Shown in pieces: positions 18,852 to 27,065 of a stretch of DNA of 64,000 nucleotides. Both the position numbers and the translations under genes were made by a program. Position 1 is the first letter of the stretch. Each line of letters begins with the position of its first letter. Origin of the DNA: DATJMJ01 sp035508795 (GTDB lineage Bacteria; Actinomycetota; Acidimicrobiia; Acidimicrobiales; Palsa-688); assembly GCA_035508795.1 (NCBI GenBank), contig DATJMJ010000023.1, forward strand, positions 34,377 to 98,376, in the 5' to 3' direction. Under the pieces are notes generated by a model. The model ran no database searches. It saw only the letters and a list, made by a program, of their open reading frames with translations, and was not told where the DNA came from.

Positions 18852-19475
18852 ATGAACCCGGCGAAGGCCACTGGCGACGCTGTAACAGGCGGGGCACCGG
18901 CTGGTGGCGGGGCGCCGGGTCTCGCTGGTGGGGCGCCGGTTGGTGGCGGAGCTCTCGGTGGTGGTGGTGACGGAGCTCTCGCTGACGCCGTGGAGGTGGG
19001 CTCGGCCCGCTGGACCTGGCACCGTGAGCCCAGGGGCGGACTGGCCGTCATGTTCGACCTCGACGGGGTGTTATCGAACGCGGCCTCGCGCCAGCACTTC
19101 CTGAAAGGCCCGCGGCCCGACTGGGAGGCCTTCTTCGCAGCTTCGGGTGACGACCCCGTGATCGACGAGGTCGCGGTACTACTGGGCCTCTTGGGCACAG
19201 ATCTCGGCATCGTCTTGTTGACTGCCCGGCCCACACGCATAAGGAGCCAGACGATCGGATGGCTGGGCCGGCACAATATCCGCTGGGACCTGCTGGTTAT
19301 GCGCCGCGACGGGGATTACCGCCCCGCTCGCAATTTCAAGCAGGCCGCGGTCCGCGACATCCGGAAGAGCGGCTTCGAGGTGCGGCTCTGCCTCGAAGAC
19401 GATGTGCGCAACGTAGAGATGTTCCGCGCCGAAGGCGTGCCGTGCCTCTACATCCACTCGGGTTACTACGAATGA
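18852..19475 (+). CDS. HAD phosphatase, PNKP 3'-phosphatase-like
   Basis: The C-terminal ~150 residues resemble the HAD phosphatase domain of T4-type polynucleotide kinase/phosphatase. The nucleophile motif is VMFDLDGVLSN, motif II is VLLTARP, and motif IV is CLEDDVRNVEMF. No kinase domain is attached. The N-terminal ~45 residues form an unusual Gly/Ala-Pro repeat that may be disordered or may indicate a later start. A GTG at 18843 is an alternative to the ATG at 18852. It is divergent from the large MprF-like gene, with the starts only 18 nt apart. The substrate is unknown. Confidence 0.82.
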   Translation: MNPAKATGDAVTGGAPAGGGAPGLAGGAPVGGGALGGGGDGALADAVEVGSARWTWHREPRGGLAVMFDLDGVLSNAASRQHFLKGPRPDWEAFFAASGDDPVIDEVAVLLGLLGTDLGIVLLTARPTRIRSQTIGWLGRHNIRWDLLVMRRDGDYRPARNFKQAAVRDIRKSGFEVRLCLEDDVRNVEMFRAEGVPCLYIHSGYYE

Positions 19476-19521
19476 CCACCGTCGGTGGTGAGGGACCACC
19501 CGGAGCTGTTTAACGCGTACA

Positions 19522-19607
19522 CTCTGGTCGCGCCGCAGCGCTGTGGCAGCGTTTCGTGCCGATTTTCCGTGCTGAAGCGCGACCAGCTCGCTTTGGCGCG
19601 ACCAGAG
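19522..19607 (+). repeat. 13-bp inverted repeat with an extra half-site upstream of htpX
   Basis: A perfect 13-bp inverted repeat: CTCTGGTCGCGCC at 19522-19534 and its complement at 19595-19607, 60 nt apart. A third copy of the 10-base core GCGCGACCAG lies at 19577-19586. A direct repeat GGCGACCCGG follows at 19617 and 19668. All of these are in the 270 nt gap before htpX and could be operator sites; no regulator is identified. Confidence 0.5.
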
Positions 19608-19745
19608 TTGCCGGCTGGCGACCCGGTGATCGCGGCTCGCAGCTGGCGGGTGGAGACACCGGGAGCCGGCGACCCGGCGCTGCGCTTCCCGGGTGCTCAG
19701 CAAGCTTTCAGGTGGCGCCGGTACTGTGGTACAAGAGGTGCGAAC

Positions 19746-20615
19746 ATGAACCGAAACAACATCAAAACAGCAGTGCTGCTCGCCCTGCTCGGGGCGCTCT
19801 GCCTCGGGATAGGGGCGTTCTGGGGTGAGTCAGGCCTGATCATCGGCCTGGTGATCGGACTTGTCTTCGTCGGGGGGTCCTACTGGTTTTCCGACTCGAT
19901 CGCCATCAAATCAGCGCGAGCGGTGCCCGTGTCCGAAGCGCAGATGCCCCAGTACTACGAGATCGTGCGGGAGCTGACCACGAAGGCCGGGCTGCCGATG
20001 CCCCGCCTTTACGTTTCACCCGCCGCCCAACCCAACGCATTCGCGACGGGCCGCAACCCGAAGCACGCCGCTGTTGCCGTGACGCAAGGCATCTTGCAAA
20101 TTTGCTCCTGGTCCGAGCTGCGAGGGGTACTCGCGCACGAGATCAGCCACGTCCGTAACCGGGACATCCTCACTGGCTCCGTAGCAGCCTCTGTCGCACT
20201 TGGCATCACCTTCGTAGCGAGGATGCTCGGTTACATGGGCCTCTTCTTCGGGGGTCTGGGTGGCGGTGGCCGGCGCAACGAGGAGAACATCTTCGGCCTC
20301 CTAGCGATGATGATCTTCGCACCCCTGGCTGCGACCCTTATACAACTGGCCTTGTCGAGGAGCCGGGAGTACGAGGCCGACAGGGACGGCGCAAAGCTGA
20401 TTGGCGACGGCGAGCCATTAGCTTCCGCTTTGTCCAAGCTCGAGGTGGCGTCAGGGCGGATCCCGATGCAGGTCCCACGTGAGGTTGCGGCGCTCTTCAT
20501 CGTCAACCCGCTGCGAGGACGCAGGGTGACCTTCGCCACCTGGTTCAGCGACCATCCCCCGACCGACCAGCGGATCGCCCGGCTGCGGTCACGGGAGTGG
20601 GCACACCGCTTCTAG
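19746..20615 (+). CDS. htpX: HtpX-like M48 zinc metalloprotease
   Basis: A membrane-bound zinc protease of the HtpX family, thought to remove damaged membrane proteins. Two N-terminal transmembrane segments (residues ~8-45) precede the catalytic motif LAHEISHVRNRD, and the third zinc ligand is in EYEADRDGAKL. Two more hydrophobic segments surround residues 140-205. The ATG at 19746 has GAGGTG five bases upstream; the open frame begins earlier at 19485, but that part has no family similarity. At 289 residues it is full length. Confidence 0.93.
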   Translation: MNRNNIKTAVLLALLGALCLGIGAFWGESGLIIGLVIGLVFVGGSYWFSDSIAIKSARAVPVSEAQMPQYYEIVRELTTKAGLPMPRLYVSPAAQPNAFATGRNPKHAAVAVTQGILQICSWSELRGVLAHEISHVRNRDILTGSVAASVALGITFVARMLGYMGLFFGGLGGGGRRNEENIFGLLAMMIFAPLAATLIQLALSRSREYEADRDGAKLIGDGEPLASALSKLEVASGRIPMQVPREVAALFIVNPLRGRRVTFATWFSDHPPTDQRIARLRSREWAHRF

Positions 20616-20633
20616 GGCTCAGGCCCTCGGCGC

Positions 20634-20654
20634 TAGGGGTTAGGGGTTAGGCGT
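20634..20654 (+). repeat. Three tandem 7-bp repeats
   Basis: TAGGGGT occurs twice and is followed by TAGGCGT in the 99 nt gap between convergent htpX and yajQ. This is probably a slippage product; no function is evident. Confidence 0.5.
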
Positions 20655-20714
20655 GCGATCAACGCCTCAGCGTCCAAAACTACAGGCCGAGGACGCTGCC
20701 CGGGAGTGGGGCCG

Positions 20715-21203
20715 TTAATCTCGGAAGTTCTCGAACTGGAGCGGGACCCCGAAGTCCTGCTCCTTCAGTGCGGCGATGGTCGTCTGCAGGTCATCCCTTT
20801 TTTTGGCCGCGACACGCACCTGGTCGCCCTGGGCCGAGGACGATACCCCCTTTGGGGCGTTGTCCTTGATGAACCGGTTGATCGCCCTGGCTTGGTCCGA
20901 ATTGATACCAGCCTTCAGCGTTACCGCCTGGCGCACCGTGCCCTTAGCGGCCTCCTCGACCTTGCCAAAATCGAGCGCCTTGAGCGAGATCTTCCGGCGG
21001 ACCAATTTTTCCTCGAGCACCTGCACGACAGCCTTGAGGCGGTCCTCCGTGGCCGAGCGCAGCGTCAGCTCGTGGCCAGACAGCTCGATCCCCGAACCGG
21101 TGCCCTTGAAGTCGAAACGCGTTTCCAGCTCCCGGGCCGCTTGGTCCACAGCGTTGCGGACCTCCTGCATGTCGACCTGCGACACGACGTCAAACGTAGG
21201 CAT
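20715..21203 (-). CDS. YajQ family nucleotide-binding protein
   Basis: A member of the YajQ/DUF520 family, two ferredoxin-like folds that in some bacteria bind cyclic di-GMP. The start at 21203 gives the typical N-terminus MPTFDVVSQVDMQEVRNAVD and a 162-residue product, the normal length. The open frame continues upstream across tRNA-Tyr, which rules out an earlier start. A GGDEF-EAL protein elsewhere in the window could supply or remove such a ligand, but no link is shown. Confidence 0.95.
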   Translation of the reverse strand: MPTFDVVSQVDMQEVRNAVDQAARELETRFDFKGTGSGIELSGHELTLRSATEDRLKAVVQVLEEKLVRRKISLKALDFGKVEEAAKGTVRQAVTLKAGINSDQARAINRFIKDNAPKGVSSSAQGDQVRVAAKKRDDLQTTIAALKEQDFGVPLQFENFRD

Positions 21204-21252
21204 CGGCAACACGCTAGCCTTAGCGGGGTTGAGGGGCTTCACCACCCCTCGA

Positions 21253-21338
21253 GGGTCGGTGCCCGAGCGGACAATGGGAGCAGACTGTAAATCTGCCGGC
21301 TGACGCCTACGGAGGTTCAAATCCTTCCCGGCCCACCA
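21253..21338 (+). tRNA. tRNA-Tyr (GTA)
   Basis: A class II tRNA. The acceptor strands GGGTCGG (21253-21259) and CCGGCCC (21328-21334) pair with one G-T, the anticodon GTA is at 21287-21289 in a 7-base loop closed by GCAGA/TCTGC, there is a long variable arm, and the T-arm is GGAGG-TTCAAAT-CCTTC. CCA is encoded at 21336-21338 after discriminator A. An integrase gene begins about 100 nt downstream. Confidence 0.95.
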
Positions 21339-21434
21339 CGTCTGACCAGCTCTGTTGTTCTAAGAGCTTGTCGTCTCCCTCCCCTGGTACCCTCCAGAGT
21401 GCAACGGTTGTGCAACACAACTCGGAGGGACGCC

Positions 21435-22580
21435 GTGCAGGGCACCATGGTCGAGCGAACGCCCGGATGCTGGTTGATCAGGGTCTTTGCGGGTCGAGGC
21501 AGCGATGGGAAGACCCGCCACGTCAACCGGACAGTGCGCGGCAGCAAGCGGGAAGCCCAACGGGCTCTTGCCAAGCTGGTAGCCGACGTCTCGGGCGGCA
21601 ACGTGGTAGCCGGGCAACCCATGACTCTCGCTCAGTTGGTAGACCGCTGGCTCGACGACATCGCGCCTCAGCGGACACCCCGGACGATCCACGAGTACCG
21701 CCGCGTGGCGCGTCATGACATCGTGCCGGCGCTCGGGGCGAAGCGCATCGACAAGCTGACGGCGCGGGACCTCGACGGCTACTACTGCTCTCTCCTCGAG
21801 CGCGGCTTGTCGTCGGCGTCGGTGCGGAGGCACCACGCACTTCTCCACGCGTCGCTCGGGCGAGCGGTCAAGTGGGGACTGATCGGCACCAACCCGGCCG
21901 ACAGGGCCAGCCCACCCTCCACGAGGCAAGCGCAGCTCGATGCTCCGGGTGTCGACGACGTCATCAGGCTCCTCGAGGCCGCCAAGGACAAGGGCGATGC
22001 CGTGCTGGCGACCGCGGTGGCGTTGGCGGCGGTTACGGGGATGCGCCGGGGCGAACTGTGCGCGCTGAGATGGGGCGACGTCGACGTCGGACAAGCCACG
22101 GTCCGGGTGGCGCGGTCGCTGACCACCCGTGGCGACCAACAGTGGGAGGGGGACACCAAGACACACCAACGCCGCACTGTCGCCGTCGACCCATCTACCG
22201 TGGCACTCTTGGCGGAGCGACGGGTAGATCAGGAGAAGTACGCGAGGGACGTCGGGGTAGAGCTCGTGGAGGATGCCTATGTGCTGTCAAGACGCGCCAA
22301 TGGCTCAGAACCGTGCCTGCCCGACAGCCTCGGGCGGACTTACTGGCGGCTCGCCCGTGGCATCGGCTTGAATGCCCGCTTTCACGACCTCCGTCACTTC
22401 GCGGCCACCCAAGCCATCGCAGCTGGCATAGACGTCCGTACGGTAGCGGGTCGGCTAGGGCACGCCGATCCCGCCATCACGTTGCGCGTGTACTCACACG
22501 TCCTAGCCGAGCGAGACCGGGCGGCCGCCGAATTGTTGGGTGGGTTGGTGTTGAGACGAAAAGGAACGTCCTACAGATAG
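21435..22580 (+). CDS. Tyrosine site-specific recombinase (integrase)
   Basis: A phage/ICE-type tyrosine recombinase. The N-terminal part holds an arm-type DNA-binding region and a SAM-like core-binding domain (LAQLVDRWLDD...TIHEYRRV). The catalytic domain has all expected residues: Arg in GMRRGELCALRW, HxxR in FHDLRHFAAT, the GH in LGHADPA, and the nucleophile Tyr in RVYSHVLAERD. The GTG at 21435 has GGAGGGA a few bases upstream; an earlier start at 21399 has no such site. Its position just 3' of tRNA-Tyr suggests that tRNA was the attachment site. It appears intact (381 residues). Confidence 0.93.
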   Translation: MQGTMVERTPGCWLIRVFAGRGSDGKTRHVNRTVRGSKREAQRALAKLVADVSGGNVVAGQPMTLAQLVDRWLDDIAPQRTPRTIHEYRRVARHDIVPALGAKRIDKLTARDLDGYYCSLLERGLSSASVRRHHALLHASLGRAVKWGLIGTNPADRASPPSTRQAQLDAPGVDDVIRLLEAAKDKGDAVLATAVALAAVTGMRRGELCALRWGDVDVGQATVRVARSLTTRGDQQWEGDTKTHQRRTVAVDPSTVALLAERRVDQEKYARDVGVELVEDAYVLSRRANGSEPCLPDSLGRTYWRLARGIGLNARFHDLRHFAATQAIAAGIDVRTVAGRLGHADPAITLRVYSHVLAERDRAAAELLGGLVLRRKGTSYR

Positions 22581-22860
22581 TAAGCCTGCCGGCGTGAGCG
22601 GCTCAGCCCAGCTGCCCGCCACCGTCTCCACGCGCCGGCGTTCGTCGCGGACCCACCTGGCGAGCGCACCTTTTGTCCACCGACAGCCGGGCCGCCACCC
22701 CGACGCACCGACCTGCCTGTATCGATCACCCGATGACCGGCCCCGGTCTTGAACTCGAGGGTGAACTTCCGTCTTGTCCCCATGATTGGGCATCCTCCCA
22801 GCTGGTCCAAGCCAGCTTGTCAGTGGTGTCCACTTTTTCTGGGGATCCTCACAGCCCTGG
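22581..22860 (-). pseudogene. Decayed IS3-family transposase OrfA remnant
   Basis: On the minus strand, an ATG at 22783 begins MGTRRKFTLEFK, typical of IS3-family OrfA. The frame then breaks, and the helix-turn-helix remainder (ARWVRDERRRVETVAG) continues in another frame. No OrfB is present. Upstream, around 22825-22850, is AGTGGACACCACTGACA-like sequence resembling an IS3 terminal repeat. The element is inactive. It fills the gap between the integrase and the next gene. Confidence 0.65.
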
Positions 22861-22969
22861 GTAGGGGCTGAGTACGGAAGTTAGCGCGGTTGGGCACTAG
22901 CTGGTAGGGCTCGGGCCACGAGCCGCAGTGGCGCGACAGAGCTTCTGGCCGCGGCGCGGGCTGCGGGAG

Positions 22970-23395
22970 TTAAGACTTACGACTCCCGCGATGATCGTGT
23001 ACCCGAGCCTCAGCTAGGAATCCTGGCTGGTCACGGAGATGCGGTGGTACGAACCGTCGTGGGAAGTTGTAGAGGAAGATTGCGGGGACAATGCCAAGGA
23101 TGTCGAGCGCCGCCAATACGAAACAGACCAAGCCTATAACCTGGAATATGCTTGCAATGAGGTGCGGTAAATGGGGGCCGACGGCAAATAACCATCCAGC
23201 AGCGAGAAGAGGGATCGCCCCCGCTGCCGCTGCTGGCATGGCGCGCACCCTCGCTCTCCGGTAACGCATTTCACTGCTCGCACCAACATCGAAAAAGCTT
23301 GTGGAGTGCCGCCAAAAACGCGCCATCTGATTTATCGCGATGGGTAAAACCATTGTCAGAAGGCCTAGGCAGACAAGTATGACGGGCGGTGCCAT
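22970..23395 (-). CDS. Hypothetical membrane protein
   Basis: A 141-residue protein with four likely membrane segments: residues ~3-20, 53-72, 80-95 and 92-110. No family is recognised. The surrounding DNA (about 22.97-23.53 kb) is visibly richer in A and T than its neighbours, which fits a recently acquired gene inside the tRNA-Tyr island. The stop codon is TAA on the minus strand. Confidence 0.55.
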   Translation of the reverse strand: MAPPVILVCLGLLTMVLPIAINQMARFWRHSTSFFDVGASSEMRYRRARVRAMPAAAAGAIPLLAAGWLFAVGPHLPHLIASIFQVIGLVCFVLAALDILGIVPAIFLYNFPRRFVPPHLRDQPGFLAEARVHDHRGSRKS

Positions 23396-23511
23396 TAGGT
23401 GCCATCCGTCCTGCTATAGCCAATTGCCGATGTCACCGAATACATCGTAAGCACGATTGCCAATCCAACCACCAACTATAATCAACAAGACGATCGAGCT
23501 CGTCCGGGTTA

Positions 23512-23547
23512 CGAAAAAACCGCCCAGTCGCTCTCGCAACTGGGCGG
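23512..23547 (-). terminator. Rho-independent terminator after csbD
   Basis: Read on the minus strand, a 9-bp hairpin (CCGCCCAGT paired with ACTGGGCGG, bases 23520-23547) is followed immediately by six T residues (A tract at 23514-23519 on the plus strand). It is 30 nt past the stop of the CsbD gene. Confidence 0.85.
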
Positions 23548-23576
23548 CAAAACGGGTTTCTTATGGACGGTAAGTT

Positions 23577-23750
23577 TCAGCCCTTGAAGGCGTCCTTCAC
23601 CTTCTCGCCTGCCTGCTTCAGGTTGCCGGCAGTCTTATCCCATTCACCTTCAGCCTCCATGTCGCGGTCGCCCGTCGCCCGACCGACGTTTGACTTGACC
23701 TTGCCCTTCGTCTCCTGGGCCTTGTCTTTGGCTTTGTCCATGGCGCTCAT
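23577..23750 (-). CDS. CsbD family stress-response protein
   Basis: A 57-residue, Lys/Glu/Ala-rich hydrophilic protein of the CsbD family (KAKDKAQETKGKVKSNVG...TAGNLKQAGEKVKDAF). Family members are small, abundant general-stress proteins of unknown mechanism. The start at 23750 has AAAGGAG eight bases upstream. The frame is open further upstream, but the family begins here. A clear terminator follows. Confidence 0.92.
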   Translation of the reverse strand: MSAMDKAKDKAQETKGKVKSNVGRATGDRDMEAEGEWDKTAGNLKQAGEKVKDAFKG

Positions 23751-23867
23751 CGAACACGCTCCTTTCAACTGCTCTGCCTGACCGCCCTGCGGTCGGGCTA
23801 GCGGCATACATACCCAAACAACCGTTAAGCGATCACTCGGGGCACGCCGGTTATGTTTGGGGTGGAG

Positions 23868-24191
23868 ATGCCTAGCCCAAGTCAAAGGGAGGCGGGACAG
23901 TTGCTGACGGTAGTAGCGCGCTACAAAGCAAAGCCTGGCCGAGGAGGAGAGGTGGCAGCCACGCTCGCCAAACATGTCCTGGCGACACGCAAAGAACCCG
24001 GGTGCGTCCAATTCGTTGCATACCGGAGCAAGTCTGACGCGGACAGGTTCCTTCTCTACGAGCAGTACCTGGACGACGCTGCCTTCGAGGCGCACCGTGC
24101 GAGCGAGCACTTCCAGCACTACGTGGAGGGCATCATTGCCCCCCTGCTCGACGATCGGGACCGGGACACCTACGACGAGGTACTGCCGTAG
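23868..24191 (+). CDS. Antibiotic biosynthesis monooxygenase (ABM) domain protein
   Basis: A small single-domain protein of the ABM/quinol monooxygenase type, a dimeric ferredoxin-like fold. Diagnostic stretches are LTVVARYKAKPGRGGEV, EPGCVQFVAYRS and LLYEQYLDDAAFEAHRASEHF. Members act on quinols, haem or small aromatics, and the substrate here is unknown. The ATG at 23868 is preferred, with 23853 as an alternative. A HAD gene follows about 40 nt downstream. Confidence 0.85.
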   Translation: MPSPSQREAGQLLTVVARYKAKPGRGGEVAATLAKHVLATRKEPGCVQFVAYRSKSDADRFLLYEQYLDDAAFEAHRASEHFQHYVEGIIAPLLDDRDRDTYDEVLP

Positions 24192-24231
24192 AGGACGGCC
24201 TATTCACTGCCACAGGAAGGACGTTCTTTTC

Positions 24232-24859
24232 GTGCAGAGCTGTCCTGTTCGATTGCGACGGCGTGCTCGTCGACTCCGAGGAGAGCGTGATGTCGGCTTG
24301 GGCCAGGTGGGCGCGCGACCTCGGGCTCGATGCAGGGAAGGTCTGCGAGCTGGTGCATGGCCGGCGCTCGGCTGACACCGTCGCGCTGCTGCTGGAGGAG
24401 GAAAGCCGTCCGGAGGCCTTGGCGCGGATCGACCGTTACGAGATGGAGGACGCAGGGACCATAAAGGCGGTAAAAGGTGCTTCCCGTCTCCTCGCAAAGA
24501 TGCCGCGTGGACAATGGGCGGTCGTGACCTCGGGCCGCGCCGAGCTCGCCAGCGCGCGGCTCGCGGCGGCTCGGTTGCCCACCGCCGCTGTCCTCGTGAG
24601 TGCCGATGACGTGACCGCCGGAAAGCCTGACCCGGAGGGCTACCTGATGGCGGCGGAGCGCCTAGGCGTCCCAGTGGTCGAGACGGTGGTGCTCGAGGAC
24701 GCCCCCGCAGGCATAGACGCAGCGCGCGCTGCCGGCGTTGCAGCCGTGATCGGGGTTGGTGACCGTGCCGGTGCCCGGGCCGACCTCGCCATTGCCGACC
24801 TATCGTGCTTGCGCTGGGCGAACAAAGGGCTCGAGGTGCTGTCACCGCAAATCCTTTGA
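24232..24859 (+). CDS. HAD-superfamily hydrolase with apparent frameshift at its start
   Basis: A beta-phosphoglucomutase/phosphatase-like HAD protein of about 208 residues. Motif I reads FDCDGVLVDSEE, motif II is VVTSGRAE, and motifs III/IV are SADDVTAGKPDPEGY and LEDAPAGIDAARAAG. Motif I lies upstream of the first in-frame ATG/GTG/TTG, which is the GTG at 24263 inside motif I itself. A GTG at 24232 with AGGAAGG upstream is one base out of frame, so a +1 insertion at about 24235-24238 would explain it. It is either a recent frameshift, a sequencing error, or a non-standard start (CTG at 24245). Confidence 0.75.
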
Positions 24860-25334
24860 ACGGGGCCGGCTGGACAATGGACGATGCCGCCCCGTGTTCC
24901 TGGGCGTCGGTCCTGCGTGCCTACTCGGCGTCGAGTGGGCGACCGTCTCGTCTTTGGCCACCGGTGCCAGCACGCTTGACTGGCTGTCGCCACATTTGCC
25001 GCGGGGGTTGACCCATGACATCCCAACCCCCGCTCCTCTCGAAGATTTCCGGGCCCAGTCCCGCGACCTGTACGTCCCTGCTCTACACGGACCACATAGG
25101 TCGCCAGCGGACGATCCCTCGTTTCCGCCTGCTCCCGGCCAACTGGACCTGGATAGCGTCGTTGACCCGTCACTGGTACCTCGATTGGGAAGGGCCTCGG
25201 CCCGAGAACCTCGTCCGGGCAGCCAACGACGCCGTCATGCGCGACCACGAAGCCGCTCAGAGACGTGAGGGCGAGCGCCGAGGGCCAAGCGGAGACCCGC
25301 ACGCAAGCGCCGGTTGCCCGTAGCGTGAGCCCGA
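24860..25334 (+). other. Gap with weak coding signal; possible small gene at 25015-25323
   Basis: A 475 nt stretch between the HAD and DUF1684 genes. An ATG at 25015 opens 102 codons ending at 25323, with a plausible hydrophilic C-terminus (ENLVRAANDAVMRDHEAAQRR), but it has no clear ribosome site and no recognised family. A different frame upstream also looks protein-like, so this may be a decayed gene with a shifted frame. No RNA or repeat is seen. Confidence 0.35.
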
Positions 25335-25976
25335 GTGACTACCGACTTGGGCCAAGCCACCCGCCGCGTCGGCCCTCCAGCCGAGCTGGAGCTGATGGAC
25401 TGGCGGCACCGGGTTAGCGACCTTTACTCGCTCGTGCGGGCCGAGCCCGACGCCGAGCTGGCTCATGCGCTCTGGCGCCGAGGCCGCGGCGAGCTGTTCA
25501 CTTCTCACCCGCAAAGCCCTCTCGAGCCCGAGGACCCGTTGCGCCGGACTGGTGTCCCGTATTGGCCTTACGTCCCGGGCTTGCGCTTCGAGCTGGAGCT
25601 TCTGCCCTTCGGCGCACCTGTGCGGTCTGTCGGGACGGGAGGCGAAGAGGTGACAACGATGCGTGCCATTGGCAAAGTGGAGATCCCATCGCCCGTTGGC
25701 GCCTCTGTAGCGGTCTGGTGGCTAGCTCAGTACGGAGGGGGCCTCTTTCTGCCCATCAGAGACGGCACCTCTGGTAAGAGCTCCTACGGCGGGGGGCGCT
25801 ACCTTTTCGACACTGCGAAGGGTGCCGGCCTCGGGGGCACGTACGAAAAGCTGGTCGTCGACCTCAATTTCCTATACCACCCCTCGTGCCGTTACAGCCC
25901 TCAATACACGTGCCCGCTGGCGCCGCCGGAGAACACCATCGCGTGGCCAATCGAAGCGGGCGAGCGGCTCACCTAA
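25335..25976 (+). CDS. DUF1684 domain-containing protein
   Basis: A 213-residue soluble protein of the DUF1684 family. The family-typical C-terminal block is present: LPIRDGTSGKSSYGGGRYL, then LVVDLNFLYHPSCRYSPQYTCPLAPPENTI. The N-terminus (MDWRHRVSDLYSLVR) also matches. The function of the family is unknown. A GTG start is used. It is the first clearly intact gene after the decayed 24.86-25.33 kb stretch. Confidence 0.88.
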   Translation: MTTDLGQATRRVGPPAELELMDWRHRVSDLYSLVRAEPDAELAHALWRRGRGELFTSHPQSPLEPEDPLRRTGVPYWPYVPGLRFELELLPFGAPVRSVGTGGEEVTTMRAIGKVEIPSPVGASVAVWWLAQYGGGLFLPIRDGTSGKSSYGGGRYLFDTAKGAGLGGTYEKLVVDLNFLYHPSCRYSPQYTCPLAPPENTIAWPIEAGERLT

Positions 25977-26037
25977 CCCGTCCTGCGGACACTGCGCCCT
26001 ATTGAGCTGGCTGCGGCGGTCGGGAAGGCTTGGAGAG

Positions 26038-26298
26038 GTGAGGCACGCCACCGATGACGACCTCCAACGAGTAGCCGCTTTCCTTGCGCGCCTGCGGGCC
26101 GAGCCCGAGCTGCGTGAGCGGACGCCCGGTAGCTTTTCGCGCGGCTCGCGGGCCTTCCTTCACTTCCACGCAGACCGGGAGGACATATACGTCGACGTGA
26201 GGCTAGGCGGCGTTTTCGAAAGGGTAAAAGTCACCACGGTCGAGGAGCAAGAAGAACTTTTGGCCCGAGCTCGGAGGAGCTTGGAGAGCCAGGACTGA
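26038..26298 (+). CDS. Small conserved hypothetical protein
   Basis: A GTG at 26038 with GGAGAG just upstream begins an 86-residue soluble protein. The central part GSRAFLHFHADREDIYVDVRL resembles small actinobacterial proteins of unknown function. A longer frame extends upstream over DUF1684, but that part is out of phase with the real gene there. No catalytic motif is visible. Confidence 0.6.
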   Translation: MRHATDDDLQRVAAFLARLRAEPELRERTPGSFSRGSRAFLHFHADREDIYVDVRLGGVFERVKVTTVEEQEELLARARRSLESQD

Positions 26299-26387
26299 TG
26301 TCTAGCGCCTAACTTGGCACGGGTACGGTTCACCCGCGCTGGACCTCCGCCGCGATCCTCCACCACTCTGACCAGCCACTCCTCGAG

Positions 26388-26462
26388 TCGGGAAGGGGGG
26401 ATTTGAACCCCCGGCCTCAGCGTCCCGAACGCTGCGCGCTAACCAAGCTGCGCTACTTCCCG
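26388..26462 (-). tRNA. tRNA-Pro (CGG)
   Basis: Read on the minus strand: acceptor CGGGAAG pairs with CTTCCCG, the D-arm is GCGCAGCTTGGTTAGCGC-like, the anticodon loop TTCGGGA is closed by CAGCG/CGCTG, and the T-arm is GGGGG-TTCAAAT-CCCCC. Anticodon CGG. CCA is not encoded. It lies at the right-hand edge of the accessory stretch that starts at tRNA-Tyr. Confidence 0.95.
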
Positions 26463-26541
26463 TTGCCGATGCCCAGGGCATTCGGCAACCCATATCGTAC
26501 CCAAGCGACCCCGCTGCCCGCCTCCGGGTCGCAGCCCGCCG

Positions 26542-26964
26542 TCAGTACGGGAGCACATCCGCCGGGGATGGCTCGTAGCTCGGGTCGGGGTACGTCTCGC
26601 CTGCGAGCACCGCACCCACGGCTTCGCTCACCCTCATCGGGTCGAGGGGTTTGAGGAGCCACCCGGGGACCCCTGTGCGCTTGGCAAGGAACACGTCTGA
26701 ACGCCGGTCGAGGAGAAGCAGCACCGGTGTGGGGTCGAGCCTGCCGGCACCGGCTTCAAGGGCGATGTCCATCGCGACGGCGTAGCCGCCCATCGACCCG
26801 ACCTGGAGGTCCGCCACAACGAGGTCTGCTCGCCTCTCCTGGAGCGCCGCCACGACACCCCGGCCCGAACGAACCCACCGAAGGTCCGTCCCCGGTCCCT
26901 CGACCGCCGAGCGGACCTCGTCGTAGACCTGGGCCGAGTCGGTGACTACTAACAGGTCTGGCAC
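26542..26964 (-). CDS. Single-domain response-regulator receiver protein
   Basis: A 140-residue stand-alone receiver domain with no output domain. The phospho-acceptor Asp is in LVVADLQVGSMGG, the Thr/Ser position follows VLLLLDRRS, and the conserved Lys is in LLKPLDP. Of the N-terminal acidic pair, only one Asp (TDSAQ) is clear. It is divergent from a STAS protein, about 100 nt apart, so the two may belong to one signalling circuit (inference). No histidine kinase is nearby. Confidence 0.82.
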   Translation of the reverse strand: MPDLLVVTDSAQVYDEVRSAVEGPGTDLRWVRSGRGVVAALQERRADLVVADLQVGSMGGYAVAMDIALEAGAGRLDPTPVLLLLDRRSDVFLAKRTGVPGWLLKPLDPMRVSEAVGAVLAGETYPDPSYEPSPADVLPY

Positions 26965-27065
26965 CTCCCGAGGCTACCGCGCCACCAAAGCGGGTAGCAT
27001 CTCGACATCCAGCCCGCAACGGGCAGCGCGCGCCGCGGTGGGCGCGGAGGTCCCTGGGAGGTGGC

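Noticed and set aside
20706..21290. 194-codon plus-strand frame over yajQ and tRNA-Tyr
   Set aside because: It runs opposite a clear YajQ gene and into a tRNA; no domain.
24640..25302. 220-codon minus-strand frame across the HAD end and the gap
   Set aside because: It starts opposite coding sequence of the HAD gene, has no ribosome site and no recognisable domain.
26399..26462. tRNA-Pro as a second copy of the tRNA-Tyr attachment site
   Set aside because: Only the general T-arm pattern TTCAAAT is shared; the flanking bases differ, so it is not an att repeat.
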